From positions 1 to 51,867 of the forward strand of contig CANRGX010000011.1 of NCBI GenBank assembly GCA_947630215.1: DNA of 51,867 bases, read 5' to 3'. A model generated the notes under the pieces. It was not told the origin of the DNA, searched no databases, and saw only the letters and a list, made by a program, of their open reading frames with translations. The position numbers and the translations under genes were made by a program. The stretch's first letter is position 1. Every line of letters starts with the position of its first letter. Below are positions 15,615-25,737 of this stretch, in pieces. Source of the stretch: an uncultured Eisenbergiella sp. (lineage in GTDB: Bacteria; Bacillota; Clostridia; Lachnospirales; Lachnospiraceae).

Positions 15615-17498
15615 TCATACAATCCGTCTGAATTTTCGCTCCAGCTCCTGACGGGACATGGTGATCATGGTGGGCCTGCCATGGGGACACTGATACGGAT
15701 TCTCCAGCTCCAGCAGCCGCCGGAGCAGTTCCTCCATTTCCTTTTTCTCCATGCGCTGTCCGCCCTTTACCGCGGCCTTGCAGGCCATGGTGGCAATCCG
15801 TTCCAGCACCGCCGCCGGCGGGCCGGGTTTTTCATCCTGGGCCAGATCGTTTAAAATCTCCTCCAGCAACTGATCCGCCCGGCAGCCGTACAGATCGCAG
15901 GGAACGCTGCGAAGCGCCCAGGAGCTGCCGCCAAAAGGCTCCACCTCAAAGCCCGCCTGGGCCAGACAGTCGGCATAGCGCGTCAGCGCGTCTTCCTCGG
16001 CCCGACTTAATGTCACCACCACGGGCGGCATCAGATTCTGGCTGGCAACGTTTCCCTGCTTCAGATCCCGGATCAGCGCCTCGTATTTTACCTTTTCATG
16101 GGCGGCGTGCTGATCGATCAGGAGCATTTTGTCCCGATAGGACGCGATCCAATAGGTATCAAAAATCTGTCCGATCAGTTCATACTGCGCCACTGCCTTT
16201 TCACTCAGTAGCTTTTCCTCGAACAGATTCTCCTGCCGTCCCTGCTGTTGGCCGGATTCCAGCTTTTCCTGCCGGTCATATTCCAGCTTCGATTCCCGCA
16301 GCGTCTGAGTGAGCCGGTTCTTCTCAAAAGGCTGGGGGAGAGACGGCCGTGTCAGCCCCGCAGGCTGGGACAGCAGTTTGCGCGCCAGTGCGGCGGCGCT
16401 GTCTTTGTCGTCTTCCTGCATCATCGGGGCTTCCGTTTTTTGCGGCAGTTCGTCTTTTCGTACCGGCGCTTTCCGGTTTTCCTCTGTCTCCGTTACTTCC
16501 GGGATCATCTCCCGCTCCAGCAGCGCCCGTTTCACCTCTTTTTCCAGAAAATCCAGAATCCTCTGGTTGTCCGAAAAACGCACCTCCATTTTGGAAGGAT
16601 GGACGTTCACATCCACCTGATGGGTATCGACGGTAAAATGCAGACAGGCCATGGGAAATTTGTGCTGCATCAGCCGGGTGGAGTAACCGCCCTCCAGTCC
16701 CCTGGACAGAACCTGGCTTTTGATATAGCGCCGGTTGACGAAGAAAAACTCAAAATTCCGGTTTGGCCGCGCCATCTGTACGTTCCCCAGAAAGCCCTCC
16801 ACCTGCATGCCCTCCTGTTGGGCGCAAAACGGGAACATCTCCCTGGCAATCTGGCGTCCGTAGATCCGGTAAACGGCCTCCTTTAAATCTCCGCTTCCCG
16901 AGGTGGAAAAACGGGGCTGTCTGTTGATCAGAAGCTGAAAGGAAACGTCCGGCCGCGCCAGCGCGATGTGTTCCATCACATCCGCCACATAGCTGCCTTC
17001 CGTGGCCGCCGTCCGCAGAAATTTCTTCCGGGCCGGCGTATTGAAAAACAGATCCCGCACGAGGATGGTCGTGCCGTCCGGCGCTCCCACCTGGGAAAAC
17101 TCGATTTCCTTTTCCCCCTCCAGGCAGTAGCGCACACCGGTCAGCGCCTCCTTCGTCTTGGTGATGATCTCCACCATGGAAACCGCCGCGATGCTGGAAA
17201 GCGCCTCTCCCCGAAACCCCATGCTCTGCAGCTGCCCCAGATCGGAGACGTCCCGGATTTTGCTGGTGGCATGGCGGCAAAAGGCCATTCTGACCTGGGA
17301 GGACTCGATGCCCGATCCGTTGTCCGTCACCCGGATAAAAGAGATACCGCCGTCGCGGATCTCTACGGTGACAGCGTCTGCGCCCGCGTCACAGGCGTTT
17401 TCCACCAGCTCCTTTACCACGCTGGCCGGGCGTTCCACCACCTCTCCCGCCGCGATCTGATCGATAGTTTTACTGTCCAGCACCTGGATTTTGGCCAT
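15615..17498 (-). CDS. mutL: MutL, DNA mismatch repair endonuclease
   Basis: About 627 residues. The N-terminal GHKL ATPase has IAAGEVVERPASVVKELVENACDAG (seen in parts), DNGSGI and GFRGEALSSI; the middle linker (about 340-440) is charged and Gln-rich; the C-terminal dimerisation domain carries the metal-dependent nicking motif DQHAAHEKVKYE together with ACKAAVKGG and CPHGRPT. This marks an endonuclease-type MutL as found in bacteria lacking MutH. The start at 17498 follows GGGAGAGG by 6 nt; an ATG two codons earlier would touch the ribosome-binding site. It overlaps mutS by 29 nt. Confidence 0.96.
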   Translation of the reverse strand: MAKIQVLDSKTIDQIAAGEVVERPASVVKELVENACDAGADAVTVEIRDGGISFIRVTDNGSGIESSQVRMAFCRHATSKIRDVSDLGQLQSMGFRGEALSSIAAVSMVEIITKTKEALTGVRYCLEGEKEIEFSQVGAPDGTTILVRDLFFNTPARKKFLRTAATEGSYVADVMEHIALARPDVSFQLLINRQPRFSTSGSGDLKEAVYRIYGRQIAREMFPFCAQQEGMQVEGFLGNVQMARPNRNFEFFFVNRRYIKSQVLSRGLEGGYSTRLMQHKFPMACLHFTVDTHQVDVNVHPSKMEVRFSDNQRILDFLEKEVKRALLEREMIPEVTETEENRKAPVRKDELPQKTEAPMMQEDDKDSAAALARKLLSQPAGLTRPSLPQPFEKNRLTQTLRESKLEYDRQEKLESGQQQGRQENLFEEKLLSEKAVAQYELIGQIFDTYWIASYRDKMLLIDQHAAHEKVKYEALIRDLKQGNVASQNLMPPVVVTLSRAEEDALTRYADCLAQAGFEVEPFGGSSWALRSVPCDLYGCRADQLLEEILNDLAQDEKPGPPAAVLERIATMACKAAVKGGQRMEKKEMEELLRRLLELENPYQCPHGRPTMITMSRQELERKFRRIV

Positions 17499-20181
17499 TT
17501 CCATCCTCTCCCGTCCTCTGACTTTCCTGTGTCCCGCGCCACCGGTTCTTCAGTCTGTTCTGCAGCCGGTACAACGTATTGAGCGCGTCCAGGGGCGTCA
17601 TGGTACTGATTTCCAGACGCTCCAGTTCCTCCAGCACATCCTCGTCCTTTACGGTGTCAAACAGGGAAATCTGTTCCAGATCCACCTCGTCGTAACGCTT
17701 TTGCTTTTTGGCGACTCCGTCCGTATGTACCGCGATGCTCTGCACCTTTTCCGTGATATCGTTATCGGAAAGCTGTTCCACGATTTCCCGGGCCCGGTCG
17801 ATTACCATATCCGGCACCCCCGCCAGTCTGGCCACCTGGATTCCATAGCTTTTGTCCGCGCCGCCCCTTACGATTTTGCGGAGAAATACAATATCGTCTC
17901 CCTGCTCCTTCACGGCGATGCAGTAATTGTTCACATTGTCGATCTTGCCCTCCAGCTCCGTCAGCTCGTGATAGTGGGTGGCAAACAGCGTTTTGGCTCC
18001 CAAAAGCTTTCGGTTGCTGATGTGTTCAATCACGGCCCAGGCGATGGAAAGCCCGTCGAACGTAGAGGTGCCGCGTCCGATCTCGTCCAGCACCAGCAGG
18101 CTGTTGGGCGTGGCGTTGCGCAGAATGTTGGCCACCTCGTTCATCTCCACCATGAAAGTGGACTGACCGCTGGCCAGATCGTCGGAGGCCCCTACGCGGG
18201 TAAAAATCCGATCCACAATGCCGATGTCGGCGGATTTGGCGGGCACAAAGCTGCCGATCTGGGCCAGCAGCACAATCAATGCGGTCTGCCGCATATAGGT
18301 GGACTTTCCGGCCATATTGGGGCCGGTGATGACCGCCACCGCGTGCTTGCGGTTGTCCAGATAGGTGTCGTTGGCAATGAACATATCGTGCTCAATCATC
18401 CGTTCCACCACCGGATGGCGGCCGTCCCGGATATCGATCAGACCTTTTTCGTTCAGGGCAGGACGCACATAATGATTCCGTTCCGCCACCAGGGACAGAG
18501 AACCCAGCACGTCCAGTCTGGCCACGGCCTTGGCGGTTTTCTGGATGCGGGACACCTCCTTTGCCACCGCGTCCCGAACCTCACAGAAGCGGTCGTATTC
18601 CAGGGCCGTCAGCTTTTCCTCGGCGTTGAGGATCATATCCTCCAGTTCCTTTAACCGCGGCATGGAATAACGCTCCGCATTCACCAGCGTCTGCTTGCGG
18701 ACGTAGTCGTCCGGCACCATATCTTTAAAGGAGTTGGTCACTTCCAGATAGTAACCGAATACCTTATTGTACTTCACCCGCAGATTTTTGATGCCCGTGC
18801 GCTCCCGCTCCTGCTCCTCCAGCTGGGCCAGCCAGGTTTTCCCTTCGGTTTTGGCATGGCGGAGCTGATCGATGGACGCGTCGAATCCTTCCTTGATGAT
18901 ACCGCCCTCCCGCACCAGGATGGGCGGCTCGTCCTGGATGGCGTCCCGAATCAGTTCAAACAAATCGGAAAGCGGATCCAGATCCTCCTGGATGTCCAAA
19001 AGCTCCTGCGCCTGAAATTCCCGCAGCACCGTCTTGATGGCCGGCAGCATCTCCATGGAATTGCGCAGCGCAATCAGATCCCGGGGATTGGCGGTCTTAT
19101 AGCTGACCTTTCCCAAAAGCCGTTCCAGATCGTAGACGGGATTTAAGTATTCCCGGATTTCCTCCCGGGACATGGGCTGTTGGCACAGCGCCTCCACCGC
19201 GTCCAGCCGCCGGTTGATCCCGTCGCTTTCTATGAGCGGCTGTTCCAGCCAGCTTCGCAGCATTCTGGCGCCCATGGCGGTCTTTGTCTTATCCAGCACC
19301 CACAGCAGCGATCCGCGCTTTTGTTTTTCCCGCAGCGTCTCCGTCAGCTCCAGGTTCCGTCTGGTGGAAGAATCCAGCAGCATAAAACGGCTGGTCAGAT
19401 AAGGGGTCAGCCGGGTGAAATGGGACAGATCGTTTTTCTGCGTCTCCAGCAGATAGGACAAAAGCGCGCCGGCAGCGATCACGCCGTTGGGAAATTCTGC
19501 GATGCCCAGTCCTTCCAGGGAAGAAACCCCAAAATGCCGCTTTAAGCACCTCTGACACAACTCCTCGTCGAAAAAATGGTTCTCCAGCGGATAGATTGTA
19601 ATCTGCATCCGGTTTTTCAAATCGTCCAGATCGGCGCCGCTCATGAAAAAAGCGTCGTTGCAGACGATCTCAGAAGGACGGTATTTGTTGATCTCATCCA
19701 GCAGCCGGCGCAGATCCTCCACTTCCGTCACGTAGTAGTCTCCGGTGGTCACGTCCGCCGTGGAGATCCCTGTTCTCCCGGCAAAATAGGCGATGCACAT
19801 CAGATAGTTGTTGCGCGTTTCCTCCATGGCCTGCACATTCAGGTTGGTGCCCGGCGTCACGATGCGGGTGACCTCGCGCTTTACCAGCCCCTTGGCCAGC
19901 TTCGGATCCTCCATCTGTTCACAGATTGCCACTTTATAGCCCTTGGAAACCAGGCGGGTCAGGTAGGTTTCCACCGCATGGTAGGGAACGCCGCACATGG
20001 GGGCGCGCTCCTCCAGGCCGCAGCTTTTCCCGGTAAGGGTCAGATCCAGCTCCTTTGTCACGGTCAGCGCGTCCTCAAAAAACATTTCATAGAAATCGCC
20101 CAGCCGGTAAAACAGGATGCAGTCCGGGTACTGTTTTTTGGTCTCCATGTACTGCTGCATCATGGGTGTCATCTCCGACAT
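17470..20181 (-). CDS. mutS: MutS, DNA mismatch recognition ATPase
   Basis: A 903-residue MutS. The N-terminal mismatch-binding domain holds the FYRLGDFYEMF motif with the wedge Phe-x-Glu; clamp, lever and connector domains follow; the C-terminal ABC-type ATPase has GPNMAGKSTYMRQ, the signature DDLASGQSTFMVEM and LLVLDEIGRGTSTFDG. The last 60 residues are the helix-turn-helix dimer part plus a basic tail. MutS finds mismatches and recruits MutL, encoded immediately downstream with overlapping frames. It starts 18 nt after miaB with a purine-rich AAAAGGGGGAAA Shine-Dalgarno region. Confidence 0.97.
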   Translation of the reverse strand: MSEMTPMMQQYMETKKQYPDCILFYRLGDFYEMFFEDALTVTKELDLTLTGKSCGLEERAPMCGVPYHAVETYLTRLVSKGYKVAICEQMEDPKLAKGLVKREVTRIVTPGTNLNVQAMEETRNNYLMCIAYFAGRTGISTADVTTGDYYVTEVEDLRRLLDEINKYRPSEIVCNDAFFMSGADLDDLKNRMQITIYPLENHFFDEELCQRCLKRHFGVSSLEGLGIAEFPNGVIAAGALLSYLLETQKNDLSHFTRLTPYLTSRFMLLDSSTRRNLELTETLREKQKRGSLLWVLDKTKTAMGARMLRSWLEQPLIESDGINRRLDAVEALCQQPMSREEIREYLNPVYDLERLLGKVSYKTANPRDLIALRNSMEMLPAIKTVLREFQAQELLDIQEDLDPLSDLFELIRDAIQDEPPILVREGGIIKEGFDASIDQLRHAKTEGKTWLAQLEEQERERTGIKNLRVKYNKVFGYYLEVTNSFKDMVPDDYVRKQTLVNAERYSMPRLKELEDMILNAEEKLTALEYDRFCEVRDAVAKEVSRIQKTAKAVARLDVLGSLSLVAERNHYVRPALNEKGLIDIRDGRHPVVERMIEHDMFIANDTYLDNRKHAVAVITGPNMAGKSTYMRQTALIVLLAQIGSFVPAKSADIGIVDRIFTRVGASDDLASGQSTFMVEMNEVANILRNATPNSLLVLDEIGRGTSTFDGLSIAWAVIEHISNRKLLGAKTLFATHYHELTELEGKIDNVNNYCIAVKEQGDDIVFLRKIVRGGADKSYGIQVARLAGVPDMVIDRAREIVEQLSDNDITEKVQSIAVHTDGVAKKQKRYDEVDLEQISLFDTVKDEDVLEELERLEISTMTPLDALNTLYRLQNRLKNRWRGTQESQRTGEDGNGQNPGAGQ

Positions 20182-20199
20182 TGCGTTTCCCCCTTTTCT

Positions 20200-21666
20200 T
20201 TACGGCTCCACAACCTGGTGCCCCAGGAAATAAAAGCCGCGGTTTTCTGTCAGTTCCACCTCCACGATCCTGCCAATCAGGGAAGGATCCCCGGGAAAAT
20301 GCACGAGGATATTATTGGAAAGCCGTCCGGTCAACAGCGTCGGATCCGTCCCGTTGACCTCCTCCACCAGCGCCTTGGCACGCCCCGTTTCCATGCGCGC
20401 CACCTGTTTGCGGGCCGTTTCCTGCACCACCTCAAGTACCCGGTCAAAGTTTTTCTGTGCCTCCCGGGCCGGCACCTGGTTTTCCATGGCGGCCGCCGGG
20501 GTCCCGGCGCGGCGGGAATAAAGAAAGGTAAACGCGTTGTCGAATTTGGCTTTTCGGATTACGTCGATGGTATCCTCCACGTCCGCCGCCGTCTCACCCG
20601 GGAAGCCCACAATAATATCCGTGGTCAGGGAAATATCCGGTATGCGCGCCCGTATTTTCTCCACCAGCGCCAGGTACTGCTCCTTGGTATACCGGCGGTT
20701 CATCAGGGACAGAATCCGGGTGGAACCGGACTGCAGGGGCAGATGCAGATGCCGGCAGATTTTGCGGGATTTTGCCATCACTTCAATCAGTTCGTCCGAC
20801 AGATCCTTGGGATGGGAGGTCATAAACCGGATCCGTTCCAGCCCCGGAATCTGCTCTGCCTGCTCCAGAAGCTGCGCAAAGGTCACCGGCGGATCCAGAT
20901 TCTTCCCGTAGGAATTGACATTCTGGCCCAGCAGCATGATTTCCACCACGCCTTCCTGCACCAGTTGTCTGATTTCCGCCAGGATTTCTTCCGGCCTGCG
21001 GCTCCTCTCCCGTCCCCGCACATAAGGGACGATACAATAACTGCAAAAATTGTTACAGCCGAACATAATATTGATGCCCGACTTGAAAGGATATTTCCGC
21101 TCTATGGGCAGATCCTCCACAATCCGGTCCGTGTCTTCCCAGATGTCGATGACCGTGCGGCGATTTTCAAACATCCGGCACAAAAGTTCCGGAAACCGGT
21201 AAAGATTGTGGGTGCCAAAGATCAGATCCACAAAGCCGTAGCTTTTCTTGATCTTTTCCAGGGCGGTGGGTTCCTGCATCATACAGCCGCAGAGGGCCAC
21301 TCTCTTGTGCGGATTCTTTTTTTTCATACTGTTGGCATAGCCCAGCCTGCCGTACAGCCGTTGGTTGGCGTTGTCCCGCACCGTACAGGTGTTGTAAATT
21401 AAAAAATCCGCCTCCTCGCTCTGACAGGGGGCGTAGCCGGCCTCCTGCAGGACGCCCCACAGCTTTTCGGAATCCCTGGCGTTCATCTGACACCCAAAGG
21501 TCACCACACAGCAGGTGGGCGTCCGGCCCAGGCGGACGCGCTCAGCTTCCACGTACTGCCGCGCCTTTTTGATATAATAATACTGCCGCATGGGTTCGTT
21601 CTCCGGCGCCGGATCGGTCAACACCACGTCCTCTATCAGTTCCTGCAGCTTTTCATGAGAAATCAT
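20200..21666 (-). CDS. miaB: MiaB, tRNA-2-methylthio-N6-dimethylallyladenosine synthase
   Basis: A 488-residue radical-SAM methylthiotransferase. The N-terminal UPF0004 domain has the three auxiliary-cluster cysteines (C59 in FGCQMN, C94 in YNTCTVR, C128 in GCMM); the radical-SAM cluster is C204-N-N-F-C208-S-Y-C211; a C-terminal TRAM domain ends the protein. It adds the methylthio group to i6A37 made by MiaA. The tail GRAKALVEE and [10 protein letters not shown] is typical TRAM. The ATG overlaps the pepT stop by 4 nt, and mutS follows 18 nt later. Confidence 0.96.
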   Translation of the reverse strand: MISHEKLQELIEDVVLTDPAPENEPMRQYYYIKKARQYVEAERVRLGRTPTCCVVTFGCQMNARDSEKLWGVLQEAGYAPCQSEEADFLIYNTCTVRDNANQRLYGRLGYANSMKKKNPHKRVALCGCMMQEPTALEKIKKSYGFVDLIFGTHNLYRFPELLCRMFENRRTVIDIWEDTDRIVEDLPIERKYPFKSGINIMFGCNNFCSYCIVPYVRGRERSRRPEEILAEIRQLVQEGVVEIMLLGQNVNSYGKNLDPPVTFAQLLEQAEQIPGLERIRFMTSHPKDLSDELIEVMAKSRKICRHLHLPLQSGSTRILSLMNRRYTKEQYLALVEKIRARIPDISLTTDIIVGFPGETAADVEDTIDVIRKAKFDNAFTFLYSRRAGTPAAAMENQVPAREAQKNFDRVLEVVQETARKQVARMETGRAKALVEEVNGTDPTLLTGRLSNNILVHFPGDPSLIGRIVEVELTENRGFYFLGHQVVEP

Positions 21667-22928
21667 CGGTTCGTATCCTTTTCCTTTATCGCCTTTTTGG
21701 CATAGAGACGGGCAATTTCAACCAACAGTCTGACACAGTCCTCCATGGACTCTGCCACGGCATACTCGAAACGGCCGTGACAGTTCATGCCGCCGGTGCC
21801 CAGATTGGGACAGGGCAGTCCCATAAAAGACAGCCGCGCACCGTCCGTACCGCCCCGGATGGGGGAAATTTTCGGTTCGATTCCCAGATGCTCCATGGCC
21901 TTCACCGCGTTTTCGATCAGGTGGGCGTTTTGGGGCAGAATCTGATCCTTCATGTTGTAATAGCTGTCCCTCATCTCCACCTCAAAGGAGCCCGCGCCGT
22001 ATTTGAAATTCAGGAAATCCGCACAGGCCGAAAAGAGCTTTTTCATCTGTTCAAACTTCTCCCGGTCGTGATCCCGGATGATATAGTGAACCACAGCCTG
22101 TTCCACGCTGCCGGTCATGGTATCGGGATGGAAGAAACCCTCGTACCCTTCCGTTGAAACCGGGTTGGCGTGCGCCGGGAGCATCGCCTGGAACTCTGCC
22201 GCCATCAGAATGGCGTTTCGCATTCTACCCTTCGCGCTGCCCGGATGGATGCTGAACCCGTTTACCGTAAGCACGGCGCCGGCCGCATTGAAATTCTCAT
22301 ATTCCAGCTCGCCCAGCGCGCCGCCGTCCACCGTATAGGCATACGCAGCCCCAAAGCCTTCCACATCGAAGTGATCCACACCGCGGCCCACCTCCTCGTC
22401 CGGCGTAAAAGCGATCCGGATCGAAGGATGTAGCTCTTTTGGATGGGTAAGAAAATATTCCGCCATGGCCATAATTTCCGCTATGCCGGCCTTATCGTCC
22501 GCCCCCAGAAGCGTGGTTCCGTCGGTGACGATAAGGTGTTGTCCGATGTGACGGGCCAGCTCCGGTGACTGGGCGGCAGGCAAAACGATGCCCTTTTCCC
22601 GGTTCAGCACGATATCGCTGCCGTCATAGTTGTCGATGATCTGCGGCTTTACCTGATATCCGCTGACCGCCGGAGAAGTATCCATATGGGCGATAAAGCC
22701 AAGGGCCTGCGCATCTGTCCCCTCCGGCAGATTGGCGGGCAGGGCCGCGTACACATAGCCGAAGGTTTCGTCCATCCGCACATCCTGCGCCCCGATTTTT
22801 CGCAGCTCATCCGCCAGAAGATGCGCCAGATCCTTCTGCTTTTCCGTGCTTGGAAAACAGTCTGCGTCCTCCTTTGACTGGGTGTCTATGGTCACATACT
22901 TTAAAAATCTTTCCACAACGCTGCTCAT
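21663..22928 (-). CDS. pepT: Peptidase T, tripeptide aminopeptidase
   Basis: A 421-residue M20-family zinc aminopeptidase that removes N-terminal residues from tripeptides in the cytosol. Metal-binding and catalytic motifs are visible: [48 protein letters not shown] and the late [25 protein letters not shown] (given in parts). Length matches PepT. A GGGAG ribosome-binding site precedes the ATG. It is transcribed after proA (27-nt gap) and is coupled to miaB by a 4-nt overlap. Confidence 0.95.
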   Translation of the reverse strand: MSSVVERFLKYVTIDTQSKEDADCFPSTEKQKDLAHLLADELRKIGAQDVRMDETFGYVYAALPANLPEGTDAQALGFIAHMDTSPAVSGYQVKPQIIDNYDGSDIVLNREKGIVLPAAQSPELARHIGQHLIVTDGTTLLGADDKAGIAEIMAMAEYFLTHPKELHPSIRIAFTPDEEVGRGVDHFDVEGFGAAYAYTVDGGALGELEYENFNAAGAVLTVNGFSIHPGSAKGRMRNAILMAAEFQAMLPAHANPVSTEGYEGFFHPDTMTGSVEQAVVHYIIRDHDREKFEQMKKLFSACADFLNFKYGAGSFEVEMRDSYYNMKDQILPQNAHLIENAVKAMEHLGIEPKISPIRGGTDGARLSFMGLPCPNLGTGGMNCHGRFEYAVAESMEDCVRLLVEIARLYAKKAIKEKDTNR

Positions 22929-22955
22929 AGCGTCTTTCTCCCTTCCGGCGTCTTC

Positions 22956-24209
22956 TCAGCCTCTCACCTGTCCGTTTCCCCGGATGGTATATTTATAAGA
23001 CGTCAGTTCCTTTAATCCCATGGGGCCCCTGGCATGCAGCTTCTGCGTACTGATCCCGATTTCCGCCCCGAACCCGAATTCAAAGCCGTCCGTAAAACGG
23101 GTGGAGGCGTTGACATAGACGCAGGCGGAATCCACCTCCTGCAAAAACCGCTCCGCGTTCTCCTGACTGCCCGTAAGAATCGCCTCGGAATGCCCTGTGC
23201 TGTAGCGGTTGATATGGGCGATGGCCTCCTCCAGACTGTCCACGGTTTTCATGGAAATGATATAGTCCAGATATTCCGCCGCATAGTCCTCCTCGGTGGC
23301 GGCAAGACAGCCGTCGATTACCTCTCTCACCCGTTCGTCCGCCCGGATCTGTACCTGTTTTTCTTTCAGCGCTGCAGCCAATGCAGGCAGAAGGCGATCC
23401 CGTACCTTTGTATGGATCACCAGCGACTCGCAGGCGTTGCAGACGCTGACGCGCTGGGTCTTGGCATTTAAAATGATCCGCACGGCCATGTCAATATCCG
23501 CGCTCTCGTCCACAAAAATATGACAGTTCCCGGTTCCCGTCTCGATAACGGGCACCGTGGCGTTTTCCACCACGGCACGGATCAACCCGGCACCGCCCCG
23601 GGGAATCAGCAGATCCACATATTCGTTCAGGCGCATAAATGCGGCTGTGGTACTCCGGTCGCAGTTGCGGATCAGGGCGATGGCATCCGGCGTGATGCGG
23701 CAGTCCTCCAGCGTCTGCCGAAGCACCGTCTCGATGGCCGCATTGGAGCAGAGGGCGTCGCTGCCACCCTTTAAAATCACGGCATTTCCCGTCTTAAAGC
23801 AAAGCCCGAAGGCGTCCGCCGTCACATTGGGCCGCGCCTCATAAATGATCCCGATGACCCCGATCGGCACCCGCAGCTTGTTGATGACAAGCCCGTTGGG
23901 CCGGGAAAAGGTTTCCAGGACCTCCCCTACCGGATCCGGCAGAGAAGCGATCTGTCGCAGGCCTTCTGCCATGGCCGCAATCCGCTTTTCATCCAGCGCC
24001 AGCCGATCCAGCAGGCCGGGCCGCATGCCGTTTTTCTGTCCGGCCTGCAGATCCTTTTCGTTCTCCCGCAGCAGAAACTCCCGATTGTCCATCAGTGCGT
24101 CCGCCGCCCGGCAAAGCGCCTGATTTTTCTGTTCCTCCTTCAGCGCAGCCAGACTGTATTTGGCCGCCCTGGCCCGCTCTCCCAGCGTCTCCAGCTTCGT
24201 CATATCCAT
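22956..24209 (-). CDS. proA: ProA, glutamate-5-semialdehyde dehydrogenase (gamma-glutamyl phosphate reductase)
   Basis: A 417-residue aldehyde-dehydrogenase-fold enzyme that reduces gamma-glutamyl phosphate to glutamate semialdehyde with NADPH, the second step of proline synthesis. Landmarks are VPIGVIGIIYEARPN, LKGGSDALCSN, IPRGGAGLI and the active-site VCNACESL with catalytic C257. The C-terminal TRFTDGFEFGFGAEIGIST is typical. Its start overlaps the 5-formyltetrahydrofolate cyclo-ligase gene by 10 nt; proB lies on the other side of that gene. No proC is present in the window. Confidence 0.96.
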   Translation of the reverse strand: MDMTKLETLGERARAAKYSLAALKEEQKNQALCRAADALMDNREFLLRENEKDLQAGQKNGMRPGLLDRLALDEKRIAAMAEGLRQIASLPDPVGEVLETFSRPNGLVINKLRVPIGVIGIIYEARPNVTADAFGLCFKTGNAVILKGGSDALCSNAAIETVLRQTLEDCRITPDAIALIRNCDRSTTAAFMRLNEYVDLLIPRGGAGLIRAVVENATVPVIETGTGNCHIFVDESADIDMAVRIILNAKTQRVSVCNACESLVIHTKVRDRLLPALAAALKEKQVQIRADERVREVIDGCLAATEEDYAAEYLDYIISMKTVDSLEEAIAHINRYSTGHSEAILTGSQENAERFLQEVDSACVYVNASTRFTDGFEFGFGAEIGISTQKLHARGPMGLKELTSYKYTIRGNGQVRG

Positions 24210-24853
24210 CCGTAACTCCCTTCTTCCGTCAAAACCACATCCATATCTATATCATGCGAAAGGGGGACAATTTGCTCCGTCAGCTGACAGGCATAGCACA
24301 GCCCTGCCAGCCGGGGGCGCCGCTCCTTTTCCATCCCGCCAAAATACCGGTCGTAATAGCCGCCGCCGTATCCGATGCGATGACCGTACCGGTCAAAGGC
24401 GCATCCCGGCACCACGGCAAGGGCAGGGCCGTCCGTCTGGGGGCAAAAGGCTCCTTCTCTCTCAGTTTTGCCCATGCTGTCCTGTTTTGGCGCGGCAGGC
24501 TCCCGGATTCCCCGGAACCCTGGCTTCAGATCCGTCAGAGAACGGATGCGCCAAAACGCCATTTCTGTTTCCTGTACCCGCGGACAGAAAACCCGCTTCC
24601 CGTCCGCCAACGCCCGCTTTAAAATAGCGATAGTATCTACCTCCGACCGGAAGGAAACATAGATCAGCAGGCTTTTTGCTTCCCTGTACCAGGGAAGGAA
24701 AAACAGACGCTCTGCAATCTGCCCATCCTTTTGCAGACGCAGCGGCCCCGGCAGCTCCTCTCTTTTTTGGATGCCCATCCGGCGCAGCTGTCTTTGCAGC
24801 AGCCGGCTCTTTTCTTCTGTATCCGTCCTGTCCGGTATTCTCTCTGCCTTCAT
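24200..24853 (-). CDS. 5-formyltetrahydrofolate cyclo-ligase
   Basis: A 217-residue protein that uses ATP to convert 5-formyl-THF to 5,10-methenyl-THF, recovering a storage folate. The signature GYGGGYYDRYF lies near the C-terminus after VVPGCAFDRYGHRIG, and the N-terminal helix-rich part with SLLIYVSFRSEVDT is typical. A polar insertion between GIREPAAP and FCPQTDG lengthens the middle. I start at the ATG at 24853, which overlaps the proB stop by 4 nt; a longer frame upstream has no family match. The gene is wedged between proB and proA, and folate metabolism recurs upstream as fhs. Confidence 0.9.
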   Translation of the reverse strand: MKAERIPDRTDTEEKSRLLQRQLRRMGIQKREELPGPLRLQKDGQIAERLFFLPWYREAKSLLIYVSFRSEVDTIAILKRALADGKRVFCPRVQETEMAFWRIRSLTDLKPGFRGIREPAAPKQDSMGKTEREGAFCPQTDGPALAVVPGCAFDRYGHRIGYGGGYYDRYFGGMEKERRPRLAGLCYACQLTEQIVPLSHDIDMDVVLTEEGSYGWI

Positions 24854-25737
24854 TGGTGTCCGGTCTTTCCTTCTTCCCCATGCAGGGTGGCAATAAACTC
24901 CGGCAGACAAAACGATGCCTGCGGATTGGCCAGAAAAAGCGTCCCATAGCTGCGGCCGTCCATAATCCGGTGCAGGATCCGGATATCGCTGCTGCTGGCG
25001 ATGATCATATCCGCGCCGCTTTTGGTGGCGATTTCGGCCGCAATGAGCTTGGTGGACATGCCGCCGGTTCCCACGCCGCTGCCTGTGCTGGATTTTGCCA
25101 TCCCATAAAAGCGCTCGTCCAGCCGTTCCACCGTATCCACGAACCGGGCCTGGGGATTGGTGCGCGGATCGTCGGTATACAGACCGTCGATATCGGTCAG
25201 CAGGATCAGCAGATCGGCGCCGATCATGGAAGCCACCACCGCCGACAGCGTATCATTGTCGCCAATTTCAATTTCATGGGTCGCCACCGTATCGTTTTCG
25301 TTCACAATGGGGATCACGCCCAGACAAAACAGCTCCTCGAAAGTATTCTGGGCATTGCACCGGTTCATCTCGTTGTCCACGGTGTGACGCGTCATCAGGA
25401 TCTGGGCCGCCGCCTGTCCGTATTCCGAAAAGATTTTCTGATAGATCATCATCAGCCGCGCCTGCCCGATGGCCGCGCAGGCCTGCTTGACGGCGATGGA
25501 ATTTCTCTCCATATCCTCCGGCCGGACATGCACCGCTTTTTTGCCCTGGGCAATGGCGCCGGAGGTGACCAGCACCACGTCCTTCCCCTGATTTTTTAAA
25601 TTGCAAAGCTCCCGCACCAGCACCTCCAGCCGGATATAGTCCAGATCCCCGGTCTGGGCATGCTGCAGAGAGGAGGAACCGATTTTTACCACAATCCTTT
25701 TTTTCTCCCGGAGCTTCTGCCGTACCTCGTCCGTCAT
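24850..25737 (-). CDS. proB: ProB, glutamate 5-kinase without PUA domain
   Basis: A 295-residue amino-acid-kinase-fold enzyme that phosphorylates glutamate, the first and proline-regulated step of proline synthesis. Motifs are VVKIGSSSL, VTSGAIAQGK, QILMTRHTVDN, PIVNENDTV with IGDNDTLSA, LLTDIDGLYTDDPR and GTGGMSTKL. The C-terminal PUA domain of the E. coli enzyme is missing, but the kinase domain is complete and short ProB proteins are usual in several clostridia, so this is not a truncation. It is coupled by ATGA overlaps to the flavoprotein upstream and to the cyclo-ligase downstream. Confidence 0.95.
   Translation of the reverse strand: MTDEVRQKLREKKRIVVKIGSSSLQHAQTGDLDYIRLEVLVRELCNLKNQGKDVVLVTSGAIAQGKKAVHVRPEDMERNSIAVKQACAAIGQARLMMIYQKIFSEYGQAAAQILMTRHTVDNEMNRCNAQNTFEELFCLGVIPIVNENDTVATHEIEIGDNDTLSAVVASMIGADLLILLTDIDGLYTDDPRTNPQARFVDTVERLDERFYGMAKSSTGSGVGTGGMSTKLIAAEIATKSGADMIIASSSDIRILHRIMDGRSYGTLFLANPQASFCLPEFIATLHGEEGKTGHQ

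Noticed and set aside
24850-25737. ProB lacking the PUA domain considered as a truncated pseudogene
   Set aside because: The kinase domain is complete and short ProB proteins are common in clostridia.
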